Of a stretch of DNA of 64,000 nucleotides, positions 26,285-35,135 are shown one piece after another (position 1 is the stretch's first letter; each line of letters opens with the position of its first letter). Under the pieces are notes generated by a model. It worked only from the letters and a program-made list of their open reading frames with translations. It searched no databases and was not told the DNA's origin. The position numbers and the translations under genes were made by a program. Source of the stretch: Hyphomonas atlantica corrig. (GTDB lineage Bacteria; Pseudomonadota; Alphaproteobacteria; Caulobacterales; Hyphomonadaceae); NCBI RefSeq assembly GCF_000682715.1, contig NZ_AWFH01000045.1, positions 124,001-188,000 on the forward strand, given 5' to 3'.

Positions 26285-27193
26285 TTAAAGTTGTGCCCGA
26301 AACCAGTCGATCGTATCCGCTACCCCGGTCTCAAGCGAAAAGCGCGGCGCCCAATCGAGACCAGATGCGCGTGTCTTTGACATATCAGCGACAATAAGAG
26401 GTGGCTCGAACGCAGGCGCTTCCCTCGCTCCAAGCTTGACCAGATCATTCCGGCCAACAGCGCTGGCGATTTCAAGAATGACGTCTTTGACGCGGACCGC
26501 CTGGCCAGTTCCGATATTGTACTCGCCGGTCAGATCACTGGCGGCAAGCGCTGCCATGCCGCGGCCGACGTCCGCCACATGACTGTAGTCGCGCAGCTGC
26601 ATGCCGTGAGAACACGCCGCTTCGTCTCCCGCCAGCAATGAGTTGATCACATAAGCCGTCAGGCGGCTTTCGTGCTCACGAGGGCCATAAATGAAGAATG
26701 GGCGACCTGCCACGAATGAGGCCCCGGCCACCTGACACATGGCTGAGAGGCCGTGCAGAACTGACACTTTCGCGGTTCCGTAAATCGTGTTCGGGCGCAA
26801 TGGCGTGACATCTTCGATGCAAATTCCGGACGTCCAGTCATATTCGCCACAGGACCCACACAAAGCGATGCGTTTGCCACCAGCATCAAGAAAGTCCCGT
26901 CCCAAGGCGAGGCTTGCCTGAAGCCAGTCAGTATTTTCTGGCGCTCCCCAAAGCCCGCTGACCGCAGCACGCCATGCGATATGGAGCAGCGTATCGGCCC
27001 CAGCCTCGGAGATCAGTTTTTGCCGAGCCGCTGGATCTGTCAAATCGCAAGCGACATAATGCGCTCCAGAGACGCTCTCGGAAATCGGGCGGCTTGTTGG
27101 AACGATAACCTTGTGCCCGCGGGCAACCAGTTCCGTGACGGCATGGAACCCGATGAAGCCGGTACCGCCTGTAACAATAATGGTCTGTGTCAT
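26285..27193 (-). CDS. NAD-dependent sugar epimerase/dehydratase/reductase (extended SDR)
   Basis: A 302-residue extended short-chain dehydrogenase. The NAD(P)-binding motif GGTGFIG is near the N-terminus, a GSCGEYDW strand carries the catalytic Ser region, and the active-site YxxxK is YGTAK. It follows the RfbC-like epimerase by 30 bases on the same strand, so the pair may epimerise and then reduce a 4-keto-6-deoxy sugar nucleotide, as RfbC and RfbD do. It lacks clear identity to RfbD, so the product is not assigned. Confidence 0.85.
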   Translation of the reverse strand: MTQTIIVTGGTGFIGFHAVTELVARGHKVIVPTSRPISESVSGAHYVACDLTDPAARQKLISEAGADTLLHIAWRAAVSGLWGAPENTDWLQASLALGRDFLDAGGKRIALCGSCGEYDWTSGICIEDVTPLRPNTIYGTAKVSVLHGLSAMCQVAGASFVAGRPFFIYGPREHESRLTAYVINSLLAGDEAACSHGMQLRDYSHVADVGRGMAALAASDLTGEYNIGTGQAVRVKDVILEIASAVGRNDLVKLGAREAPAFEPPLIVADMSKTRASGLDWAPRFSLETGVADTIDWFRAQL

Positions 27194-27223
27194 TGATTGA
27201 TTTTCCGCGTGTGCAGCTGCTTG

Positions 27224-27754
27224 TCAGATGTCGAGATCGGGCCAGTTGCGGTCCTTATCGGAGATATCGGTAACCGGGGCAGGCCATTTGATTCCAATAC
27301 CCGGATCGTCCCAGCGAACACCGCGCTCCGTTCCCGGCGCGTAGGCATGCGAGGTCTGGTAAAACACTTCAGCACCGTCCGTCAGTGACAGGTATGCGTG
27401 CGCGAATAGAGGCGGAACAATCAGCGCCTTCCGGTTTTCAGCTGTCAGTTCGACGCCGAACCATTGGTATCGCGTCGGCGAATCTGGCCGCATATCGACG
27501 ATGACGTCGAAAACGGCGCCATTGATACAGCGAAAGAATTTTGCCTCCGGCGCTGTTTCGTTCTGATAATGCAATCCGCGCAACGTCCCGGCCGAAACGT
27601 TGCCGGACATATTCGCTTGGACGAATTCATAGTTCGCACCAACCGTGGCAAGTTCGTCCTTGCAGTAAGCTCGCGCAAAATAGCCGCGCGCATCCGAGAA
27701 TGGCTCCTGCTCAACGATGAACGCACCGCTGAGCGGCGTTTCGACAAATTTCAT
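27224..27754 (-). CDS. dTDP-4-dehydrorhamnose 3,5-epimerase-like protein
   Basis: A 176-residue cupin of the RfbC family. Conserved elements are FSDARGYFARAY near the N-terminus, the catalytic His region LRGLHYQ (H62), the PPLFAHAYLSL strand and the Tyr-containing FYQTSHAYAPG. RfbC enzymes epimerise C3 and/or C5 of 4-keto-6-deoxyhexoses attached to dTDP or CDP. No rfbA or rfbB gene is in the window, but rfbF at 36356 makes CDP-glucose, so a CDP-linked substrate is possible. It is divergent from the FAD oxidoreductase at 27934. Confidence 0.88.
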   Translation of the reverse strand: MKFVETPLSGAFIVEQEPFSDARGYFARAYCKDELATVGANYEFVQANMSGNVSAGTLRGLHYQNETAPEAKFFRCINGAVFDVIVDMRPDSPTRYQWFGVELTAENRKALIVPPLFAHAYLSLTDGAEVFYQTSHAYAPGTERGVRWDDPGIGIKWPAPVTDISDKDRNWPDLDI

Positions 27755-27794
27755 GTCAGTCCCCTGAAGTGATGTCCGGAAATTGGATTAGCCT

Positions 27795-27865
27795 ATAGAA
27801 GTTGCAAATCACATTCCGAGATTAACAATCTTTTCGCTGTCATTTCATCGTATCGAAACTTCTAT
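27795..27865. repeat. Inverted repeat in a divergent promoter region
   Basis: Perfect 9-base arms ATAGAAGTT (27795-27803) and AACTTCTAT (27857-27865) flank a smaller palindrome AGATT-AAC-AATCT (27819-27831). They lie between the RfbC-like gene and the FAD oxidoreductase, where the promoters of both must sit. They could be operator sites; this is inference. Confidence 0.45.
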
Positions 27866-27933
27866 GGTTTACGGGCGATCGTGACCAAACAAGCCGTGCA
27901 AGCGTGGGACATGGCGAACTTACGGAGACTTCT

Positions 27934-29268
27934 ATGAATGACGGCAATCTGACCGAAAGCGGTGTGCGCATTCTCGGCGCGGGGTGCGCAGGCTTCGGTG
28001 CAGCTCATCAACTGCACTCACAAGGGGTCAAGCCTGTCATCTACGAAGCGCGAGATCACATTGGCGGGCATACCGCCAGCTTCGACTATAAGGACGGCTT
28101 CATTTTCGACGAAGGGCCGCATATCTCTTTTACAAAGAATGAGCGGATCAAGACACTCTTTGCTGAAAGCGTGGAGCAGGACTTCCAAGCCTTCCCGTCC
28201 CGCGTAAACAATTACTGGCAAGGCCATTGGATCAAGCATCCGGCTCAGGTGAATTTGGCGGGTCTTCCGAGACAATTGATCGTTGATTGCATCAAGGATT
28301 TTGTCCACGCGCAAAACAATGAGTATGGCGAAATCCGCAATTATCAGGATTGGCTTCACGCGGCCTTCGGCCCAACCTTCGGCGACACGTTCCCGGGCGA
28401 GTACACCAAGAAGTACCACACGACAGAAGCCAAGAACCTGACCACGGATTGGCTTGGACCGCGCCTGTACCAACCGGATCTCGAAGAGGTCCTCCACGGC
28501 GCGCTCGACAAGGATACTCAGGACGTCCACTACATTCCGGACTTCCGCTATCCGACAAATGGCGGCTTCGTCTCCTACCTCGACATGTTCGCAAAGAAGT
28601 CTGAGGTTCACCTCGATCATCGCGTGACCGAAATCGACACAAGGGAAAAGATGCTTACCTTCTCTCATGGGGGACAAGCATCCTATGAGAAACTGATCTC
28701 CTCGATCCCGCTGCCGGCGCTGATCCCACTCATCAAGGATGCCCCCAAGGATGTTCAGGAGGCCGCTGCGCTCCTGTCATGCAGTCAGGTCGTACTAATC
28801 AATATCGGGGTAAATCGGGCGAACGTTTCGGATTGTCACTGGACCTATTTCTACGACGCAGACATTCCGTTCTCGCGCTTGTCCTTCCCTCACATGTTTT
28901 CCCCGCACGTCGCCCCGGAAGGCTGCGGCGCAATTCAGGCAGAGATCTATTTTTCAGATAAATGGAAGCCGATGACCGGTACGCTGGAAGACTGGATCGA
29001 ACCGACCATCCAGAGCCTGATGAAGATCGGCTACATTCAGGACCGGGAAGAAATCATCCACACTTCGACCCTCTACGCCCCGTGGGGCAATGTCATCTTC
29101 GACCACGACCGCCCCAAATGCCTCAAACTGGTACATGACTATCTGAAGGAAGTTGGTGTCGCCTATTGCGGCCGGTATGGCGATTGGGCGTATATCTGGA
29201 CAGATGAAAGCTTCATCTCAGGTGAACGCGCCGCAAACATGGTCATGAATTACGGCGCTGAAGCCTAG
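27934..29268 (+). CDS. FAD-dependent amine-oxidase/protoporphyrinogen-oxidase-like protein
   Basis: A 444-residue flavoprotein. The dinucleotide-binding motif [10 protein letters not shown] is followed by the second FAD motif [14 protein letters not shown], then a [12 protein letters not shown] segment. The pattern is shared by protoporphyrinogen oxidase-like and UDP-galactopyranose mutase-like enzymes found in polysaccharide clusters. ATG 27934 has GGAG 7 bases upstream and was chosen over an ATG 30 bases earlier. It converges with the next gene, overlapping by 4 bases. No heme-synthesis genes are nearby, so a sugar-nucleotide or lipid-linked-sugar substrate is more likely than protoporphyrinogen. 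Confidence 0.78.
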   Translation: MNDGNLTESGVRILGAGCAGFGAAHQLHSQGVKPVIYEARDHIGGHTASFDYKDGFIFDEGPHISFTKNERIKTLFAESVEQDFQAFPSRVNNYWQGHWIKHPAQVNLAGLPRQLIVDCIKDFVHAQNNEYGEIRNYQDWLHAAFGPTFGDTFPGEYTKKYHTTEAKNLTTDWLGPRLYQPDLEEVLHGALDKDTQDVHYIPDFRYPTNGGFVSYLDMFAKKSEVHLDHRVTEIDTREKMLTFSHGGQASYEKLISSIPLPALIPLIKDAPKDVQEAAALLSCSQVVLINIGVNRANVSDCHWTYFYDADIPFSRLSFPHMFSPHVAPEGCGAIQAEIYFSDKWKPMTGTLEDWIEPTIQSLMKIGYIQDREEIIHTSTLYAPWGNVIFDHDRPKCLKLVHDYLKEVGVAYCGRYGDWAYIWTDESFISGERAANMVMNYGAEA

Positions 29269-30377
29269 TTCAGAAGTGACGCAACCCGGTCAGCAATCGC
29301 CAGGCTGGACGTGAGTCCAGGGCTTTCTATGCCAAACAGATGGACCTGACCGGGCACCCCATGATCCTCAGGACCGGCAATCCGGAAATCTGCATTCGGC
29401 TGCCCCGGTCCGGATATTTTCGGGCGAATGCCGGAGTATCCGGCAACAAGCGAGTCATCTGGCAGCCCCGGCCAATAGCGCCGGATCGCCTCGTAGAATG
29501 AGTTGCCGCGTGCGGGATCAACTTCATAGTCGAGTGTTTCAACCCATTGGACATCCGGGCCAAAACGCGCCTGCCCGCCCATATCGAGCGTCAGATGCAC
29601 ACCCAACCCGCCTGGCTCCGGCACGGGATAAATCAATTTGCTGAACGGTGTAGAGCCACTCAGTGAGAAATAATTGCCCTTGGCGTAGTAGAATTCGGGC
29701 ACGTGCTCAGATGGCACACCCTCAATACGTCCAGCCAAAGCTGGAGCAGTCAGACCTGCAGCGTTCACAACCATGTTGGCCGTAATCGTCGCAGCTTCAT
29801 CGCCTGAACAGACCAATCGGGTCCTTCCATCTGGCAAGACTTCGCCCGAAACAACTTCCGTCTTGAATGCGATCACACCTCCATGATCTTCAGCTTCTCC
29901 CTGGAGACTGACCATGTAGGAATGACTGTCCAGTATTCCGGTGGAGGGCGACAGCAAAGCGCGGGTAGCATGAAGCGCTGGCTCCAATAGCTGGGCCTCT
30001 GCAGCATCGATGATCGTCAAATCATCCACGCCGTTGTCCCAAGCGTGCGATGCAATGCGCTCTAATTCCTCAGCCTGAATGTCGTTTGTCGCAACGATCA
30101 GTTTCCCGCATTGGCGATACGGGAGTGACCGCGACTGCAGATATTCATAGAGTTTTTCACGACCGGACACACAGCATTCAGCTTTCAGTGAACCTTTCGG
30201 ATAGTAAATGCCCGCATGGATGACTTCAGAGTTCCGCGAACTGGTTTCCATGCCGATATCGGCACCGCGCTCGATGACCAAGACATCACGCCCACCTTTA
30301 GCCAGCGCCCTGGCACACGCCAGCCCGACAACGCCTGCACCAATGACGACGCACTCTATTTCGTACCCTGTATCCAT
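29265..30377 (-). CDS. LhgO-like FAD-dependent oxidoreductase (DAO family)
   Basis: A 370-residue DAO-family oxidase. The N-terminal FAD motif is [17 protein letters not shown], with VLIVERG-type strand 2 and [15 protein letters not shown], the signature of L-2-hydroxyglutarate dehydrogenase (LhgO) relatives. C-terminal elements include [11 protein letters not shown] and [15 protein letters not shown], also typical of that family. LhgO oxidises L-2-hydroxyglutarate to 2-oxoglutarate. It may simply be a housekeeping repair enzyme inside the cluster, or act on another hydroxy acid. It is divergent from the epimerase gene at 30556. Confidence 0.85.
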   Translation of the reverse strand: MDTGYEIECVVIGAGVVGLACARALAKGGRDVLVIERGADIGMETSSRNSEVIHAGIYYPKGSLKAECCVSGREKLYEYLQSRSLPYRQCGKLIVATNDIQAEELERIASHAWDNGVDDLTIIDAAEAQLLEPALHATRALLSPSTGILDSHSYMVSLQGEAEDHGGVIAFKTEVVSGEVLPDGRTRLVCSGDEAATITANMVVNAAGLTAPALAGRIEGVPSEHVPEFYYAKGNYFSLSGSTPFSKLIYPVPEPGGLGVHLTLDMGGQARFGPDVQWVETLDYEVDPARGNSFYEAIRRYWPGLPDDSLVAGYSGIRPKISGPGQPNADFRIAGPEDHGVPGQVHLFGIESPGLTSSLAIADRVASLLN

Positions 30378-30555
30378 GAGCGGTAATTAGAACAAAAATA
30401 TCGGACACGCTAATTCGAATTTTGGTTCTGTCACGGCCCGGTTCTTGCTACTTGGCAGACAATCCTGTCTCGAAATCGGCATGATCTGCGCATTGAACTA
30501 AAACAGCACAGTCGCCGTCACTTTGAGACACCATGCAATCCAAGGGGACACTCTC

Positions 30556-31593
30556 ATGCGCGTACTTTTCACTGGGGCTGATGGATATATCGGGGCTCTG
30601 TTGGGGCCTTATCTGCTTGAGCGCGGTATTGATGCCGTCGGTCTTGATACCGGATACTATCGCGAAGGCTGGCTCTACCCCATGAGCGGGCCGCGCCCAC
30701 AGATTGTCACCAAAGACATTCGCGACATTACGGCTGAGGATCTGCAAGGCTTCGATGCCGTCGCACACCTTGCAGAACTTTCGAACGATCCGCTTGGCCA
30801 GCAAAATCCGGAACTGACCTTCCAGATCAACCACCAAGGCTCGGTTCGTTTGGCGAATGAAGCCCGCAAGGCTGGAGTGAAGCGCTTCGTATATATGTCC
30901 TCCTGCTCCGTTTATGGCGTCGGCAAGGATGACGGCGTTCTGGACGAGACGAGCGAAGTCAATCCGCAAACGGCCTATGCCGAATGCAAGGTTCGCGTTG
31001 AGAACGACCTCACGCCAATGAACGATGCAAACTTCACGACCTGCTTCATGCGCAACGCAACCGCCTATGGTGCCAGCCCGCGCCAGCGCTTCGATATCGT
31101 GCTCAACGATCTGTGTGGCCTTGCCTGGACCACGAAAGAAATCAAGCTGTTGTCAGACGGCAAACCGTGGCGGCCTCTCGTCCACGCTCTGGACATGTGT
31201 CAGGCGATTTACTGCGCACTGAATGCGGATCAGGACAAGATCGCCGGACAGCGTATGAATGTAGGTTCCACCGATCAGAACTATCGGGTCATCGACATTG
31301 CCAAAATCGTTGCAGACGAGTTCCCGGATTGCACACTGTCGGTCGGAGAGCCGTCTGCCGACAACCGGTCCTACCGGGTGAATTTCGACAAGATTCAGAA
31401 ATTGATGCCGGACTTCAAATGTGAATGGACCGCAGAAAAAGGCGCCGCGCAGCTTCACAAGGTGTTCAAAGCCATCAATATGACACCAGAAATCTTCCAG
31501 GCAAATCCGTATACGCGCCTGAAAATGTTGATGAAGTACAAGGCCGATGGACTGCTGACAGACGACTTGTACTGGTCATCGTCCGATCTTTAG
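30556..31593 (+). CDS. NAD-dependent epimerase/dehydratase (extended SDR)
   Basis: A 345-residue extended SDR. The cofactor motif TGADGYIG starts at residue 6, the strand-5 segment YMSSCSVYG holds the Ser, and the catalytic YxxxK is YAECK. It lacks the GHTGFKG start of CDP-glucose 4,6-dehydratase (RfbG), so I do not call it that. AAGGGGA 9 bases before ATG 30556 sets the start over an ATG 33 bases upstream. It has no close neighbour downstream for 160 bases, where two hairpins lie. A role in converting a nucleotide sugar is expected from the context. Confidence 0.85.
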   Translation: MRVLFTGADGYIGALLGPYLLERGIDAVGLDTGYYREGWLYPMSGPRPQIVTKDIRDITAEDLQGFDAVAHLAELSNDPLGQQNPELTFQINHQGSVRLANEARKAGVKRFVYMSSCSVYGVGKDDGVLDETSEVNPQTAYAECKVRVENDLTPMNDANFTTCFMRNATAYGASPRQRFDIVLNDLCGLAWTTKEIKLLSDGKPWRPLVHALDMCQAIYCALNADQDKIAGQRMNVGSTDQNYRVIDIAKIVADEFPDCTLSVGEPSADNRSYRVNFDKIQKLMPDFKCEWTAEKGAAQLHKVFKAINMTPEIFQANPYTRLKMLMKYKADGLLTDDLYWSSSDL

Positions 31594-31611
31594 CGAACGC
31601 CTCAGGGCGGG

Positions 31612-31652
31612 CTGGCGGAAAAATCGGCGCCAGTCGCCCATGAGGTGGGCGA
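31612..31652 (+). terminator. Two adjacent hairpins after the epimerase gene
   Basis: CTGGCG-N10-CGCCAG (31612-31633) is followed directly by TCGCCCA-TGAGG-TGGGCGA (31634-31652). There is no T run, so intrinsic termination is doubtful. They could act as an mRNA 3' stabiliser or a Rho-linked stop. Confidence 0.4.
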
Positions 31653-31707
31653 GGTAGAACAGAAATCGTATGCTGAATCACTTGGAATAATCGTTGTATG
31701 TAGCTCA

Positions 31708-31721
31708 CTGTCATGTGACAG
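31708..31721. promoter_or_regulatory. Palindrome CTGTCA-TG-TGACAG upstream of the acyltransferase
   Basis: A perfect 6-base inverted repeat with a 2-base centre, 33 bases before the acyltransferase start. Its size and position fit a transcription-factor site, but no regulator is known for it here. Confidence 0.35.
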
Positions 31722-31754
31722 AAGCGGTATTCCGAGACTGGATGGGGACGTCTC

Positions 31755-32861
31755 GTGTCAATAGAAACACCTACTCAAAGCAAAGTAGCGTCCAAGCGGT
31801 TCGTTCTGCTCGACAGCTTGCGCGGCTATGCCGCCTTCGCGATCATGATCCTGCATTTTCCTGAGATAAATGGATCTCTCAACACCTATCTGGCTGTAGA
31901 CTTCTTTCTCATTTTGTCTGGCTTTGTGTTGATGCACGCATACTTTCGCAACCCAGAATTCTCGCTCGTTTCATTTGCACAAGCCAGATTTGCGCGTCTG
32001 TACCCATTGCACCTGGTCACTCTGATCGTCTCTGTTCTGATATATATCGCAACGAACGAATACATCGACAAATCCACATTGGCGCTACACGGATTGATGA
32101 TCCATCATGTTGGGTTGGGACCTGACAAATTCTGGTTCAATTCTCCATCCTGGTCGATCTCTGTCGAATTCTGGGTAAATATTCTGGTCGCACTCGCCTT
32201 GGCATTCGGGACCAGAATCCTGGGCTCGATCAAATCATCAATCGTCAACGGCCTGATGATCGTAGTTTCAATCGCGTGTTATGTGACGCTGTTCATAACG
32301 CTCGGGCATCTGGACGGACACATTCAGACATTGGCGCCGGCCGTCAGCGCAGGAATGGTCCGTGGGATGGCCTCATTCATGGCGGGCATCCTGATCTACA
32401 AGCTGTACACGCATCTGGACGCGGCCCCCAACCCAGCGCTTCAGCGTGCATTTGGGATGGCAACGCCAATACTACTTGGACTGTTCGCGATCTGTCTTTG
32501 GCTGCCATACATCCATCTGTGGATAGATTTTATCATGCTGCCGCTATTCCTCGCAGTCGTGCTGATCGGCGCGTTCGAGGTCGGATCAAGCGCAAAGCTC
32601 GCGATGAAGATCCATCATCTGGGCACCATTTCATTTTCCCTGTATCTCATACACCGTCCAATACAGAAGATCGCCTACCTGATCCTACCGGAAGACACGC
32701 CATTGGCCGTAAAAATTCTTCTGATTGTACCGGTCGTACTGGTTCTGGCCCACCTCACCCAAAAATACTTTGAAATGCCCGTTTATCGGCGTCTCAAAAA
32801 ATTACTTCGGGACGCGCCTCTGTTCGCATCAAAATTAAGTACACGCAGCGCTCGGGATTGA
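31755..32861 (+). CDS. Acyltransferase family 3 (OafA/YrhL-like) membrane protein
   Basis: A 368-residue membrane O-acyltransferase with about ten hydrophobic helices. The N-terminal RxxxR-like segment LLDSLRGYAAFAIMILHF carries the catalytic-type His, and SWSISVEFWVN matches the family Trp-Ser-Glu motif. Such enzymes add acetyl or succinyl groups to polysaccharide subunits. The start codon is GTG at 31755, with GGGGA 8 bases upstream. The following glycosyltransferases are on the same strand with short gaps, so it probably opens that run. The DNA here appears more AT-rich than the flanks. Confidence 0.9.
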   Translation: MSIETPTQSKVASKRFVLLDSLRGYAAFAIMILHFPEINGSLNTYLAVDFFLILSGFVLMHAYFRNPEFSLVSFAQARFARLYPLHLVTLIVSVLIYIATNEYIDKSTLALHGLMIHHVGLGPDKFWFNSPSWSISVEFWVNILVALALAFGTRILGSIKSSIVNGLMIVVSIACYVTLFITLGHLDGHIQTLAPAVSAGMVRGMASFMAGILIYKLYTHLDAAPNPALQRAFGMATPILLGLFAICLWLPYIHLWIDFIMLPLFLAVVLIGAFEVGSSAKLAMKIHHLGTISFSLYLIHRPIQKIAYLILPEDTPLAVKILLIVPVVLVLAHLTQKYFEMPVYRRLKKLLRDAPLFASKLSTRSARD

Positions 32862-32923
32862 TCGCCTTCACTCTTCTTCAAAGTCCTTTCCAAAGATAAT
32901 TTCTAACATCCGGTTTCCGACGA

Positions 32924-33895
32924 ATGACCACTCTCAAACCCGACACGACACTTCCAAAAGTTGCTATCATCACCCCAGTCTACAACGGTGCGGATTTCCT
33001 TTTGGAAACACTCGAAAATGTGCAGGCCCAGGACTATCCAAACCTGGTCCATATCGTGCTGGATAATTGTAGCACCGATGGCACAGCTGACATTTTGGAA
33101 GCCTTTGAGCCTAAAAATTTTCCTGTGATTGTTCACAAGAACACGCAATTGCTCCCACTGTACTCCAACTGGAATACGGCGATGAGCCATGCTCCAGCAG
33201 ACGCAAAATATGTAAGGCTTCTTTGTGCGGATGACACAATGTCTTCGAACTGCACGCGAAAAATGGTGGAAGTCGCCGAGACTGATGATGATATCCTGCT
33301 GGTCGGAACGAACGTATCCAAGAATGATGAGCCGGTCCCATTTGTCTGGCCGGAAGACCAGACTGTTATGGACGGCAAGGAAGTCGTGCGACGCTTCTTC
33401 TTGAATCAGATCGGCTTTTTCGCTGTTCATATGTTGATGCGCCGGGATGTCATGGACTGGCGCGATCCGATTTATGATGATCGCTTTACGGGTGCTGACT
33501 TCGAATCCGTGCTGGCTATCCTGAAACGCGGAAAATTTGGCATGGTGCACGAACGCCTCGGATGGGTCCGCATTCATGATGGCTCACAAACCGCCGCGAC
33601 GATTGTCAAAAAGAATACGCATTTTGTAGACTGGCTAAACTCTTTGTATGAACACGGACCGGATGTTCTTACGGAACGGGAGTTCAAACGCGTTACACGT
33701 CGGTATTGCAGACACTATTTCCGGCGTGCCCTGCGTTGGAAGAAAGAGTACGGCGCCGAGGCAACCGAACGTCATTTCGCCGCGCTGGAGAAGCAGCGCG
33801 GCCCAACAACTTTTGCCACCTATGCCGACGCGTGGTTTGATTGGCTGATGATCAAGGTTGGTGTCCGGAAATACTGGTCCGGCTGGCCATCCTGA
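32924..33895 (+). CDS. Family 2 glycosyltransferase
   Basis: A 323-residue GT-A fold glycosyltransferase. It starts VAIITPVYNGADFLLETLEN, with the base-binding VLDNCSTDGTADI loop and the acidic metal motif LLCADDTMS (Asp-Asp). A WRDPIYDDRFTGADFE segment follows in the acceptor half. No membrane helices are seen. It is 62 bases after the acyltransferase and 17 bases before the next glycosyltransferase. The donor and acceptor sugars are unknown. Confidence 0.87.
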   Translation: MTTLKPDTTLPKVAIITPVYNGADFLLETLENVQAQDYPNLVHIVLDNCSTDGTADILEAFEPKNFPVIVHKNTQLLPLYSNWNTAMSHAPADAKYVRLLCADDTMSSNCTRKMVEVAETDDDILLVGTNVSKNDEPVPFVWPEDQTVMDGKEVVRRFFLNQIGFFAVHMLMRRDVMDWRDPIYDDRFTGADFESVLAILKRGKFGMVHERLGWVRIHDGSQTAATIVKKNTHFVDWLNSLYEHGPDVLTEREFKRVTRRYCRHYFRRALRWKKEYGAEATERHFAALEKQRGPTTFATYADAWFDWLMIKVGVRKYWSGWPS

Positions 33896-33912
33896 GCGCT
33901 AGAGAACGGACG

Positions 33913-35127
33913 ATGAATTCTGGACCTCTTCACCCGATTAATGAACCGATGAAAATCGGCTTTCGCGTTGGCACGTTTCCAAAGCTGTCGGAGACCTTCA
34001 TTCTGGACCAGATTGAAGGAATGATCGCCCGCGGACATCAAGTTTCCATTCTGGCAAACGACCGGGCCAAGCCACAGGAAAAGGCTGTATCGCCTGAAGG
34101 ATTGCACGACCTCTCCTATGTTCGCTCAGACAATCCTCTCTTGTCCGGACTACAAGATCGACTGCCTTACCGTCTCCGCAGAGCGCTTACCGCCTCGCGC
34201 GAGCGCAAGTTCTGCACAGCCAATGATGTTATTATCTGCAACTTTGGCTGGTTTGGCGCTCAAGTACTGGAAAGCGCCAACTCGCTGTCTCCGGCACCAA
34301 AAATTCTCACGATCTTCCACGGCGACGATATGTCGAGAAGCTTGCTTGCCAATGGAGGCAATCTGTATTCAGACCTGTTTGATCAGAGACAGATGCTATT
34401 GCCGGTCAGTGACTTCTGGTCTGAACGACTTCAGCAATTCGGTGCACGCGAAGAAGACATTTTCGTTCACCGAATGGGCGTGAAGACCGAGAACTTCAAA
34501 TATGCACCGAAAACTCGATCCAATACCGATCCATTCAAACTTGTCACCGTATGTCGTTTTGTTGAAAAGAAGGGGTTGGAGTACGCAATTCGTGGGTTTG
34601 CAAAAGCCGTGAGCCAAGCGCCCGATCTGACAATGCGGTTTGAACTCATAGGCTCCGGTCCGCTCGAAGCATCTCTCAAAGCACTTGTTCGCGACCTTGG
34701 CATTTCAGAATTGGTGAGCTTCTCAGGCGCTTTGCCACACAAGGAAGTTGCACACGCGCTAGCCCGGTCTGACGCGCTGGTCCTGCCAAGTGTGGTCTCT
34801 GAAGACGGAGATATGGAAGGGATTCCGCTTTCGCTGATGGAGGCCATGGCCAGTGGCGTTGGCGTCATCTCCACCTATCATAGTGGCATCCCGGAACTCA
34901 TTGAAAATGGTGTATCGGGCCTTCTGGCACAGGAAAAGAACTGTGATCAGATAGCGGATCACATTCTGACCTTGGCCAGGAACCCGGAATTGGCTGTCAC
35001 TCTCACTCGAAATGCGCGCGAAGTGATTGAAGAAAAATTCAATTCGACCAAGCTCAATGATCAACTCGAAGAATTGTGTAAGCGCGCGCTCACCGATTCG
35101 GGCGTCCCGCCCCAAAGCACTGAGTGA
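33913..35127 (+). CDS. Family 4 glycosyltransferase, WcaL-like
   Basis: A 404-residue GT-B fold glycosyltransferase. It begins with FRVGTFPKLSETFILDQIEG, characteristic of the colanic-acid WcaL/AmsK branch. The C-terminal nucleotide-binding half includes GRF-like VCRFVEKKGLEYAI, FSGALPHKEVAHAL and the EGIPLSLMEAMA motif with the Glu pair of GT4 enzymes. ATG 33913 is preferred to ATG 33949 because it keeps the short spacing to the upstream gene. The downstream glycosyltransferase begins 8 bases after its stop. Confidence 0.88.
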   Translation: MNSGPLHPINEPMKIGFRVGTFPKLSETFILDQIEGMIARGHQVSILANDRAKPQEKAVSPEGLHDLSYVRSDNPLLSGLQDRLPYRLRRALTASRERKFCTANDVIICNFGWFGAQVLESANSLSPAPKILTIFHGDDMSRSLLANGGNLYSDLFDQRQMLLPVSDFWSERLQQFGAREEDIFVHRMGVKTENFKYAPKTRSNTDPFKLVTVCRFVEKKGLEYAIRGFAKAVSQAPDLTMRFELIGSGPLEASLKALVRDLGISELVSFSGALPHKEVAHALARSDALVLPSVVSEDGDMEGIPLSLMEAMASGVGVISTYHSGIPELIENGVSGLLAQEKNCDQIADHILTLARNPELAVTLTRNAREVIEEKFNSTKLNDQLEELCKRALTDSGVPPQSTE

Positions 35128-35135
35128 GGATCCGT

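Noticed and set aside
30556-31593. Identification of the SDR as CDP-glucose 4,6-dehydratase (RfbG)
   Set aside because: The RfbG-type N-terminal motif GHTGFKG is absent; the protein has TGADGYIG instead.
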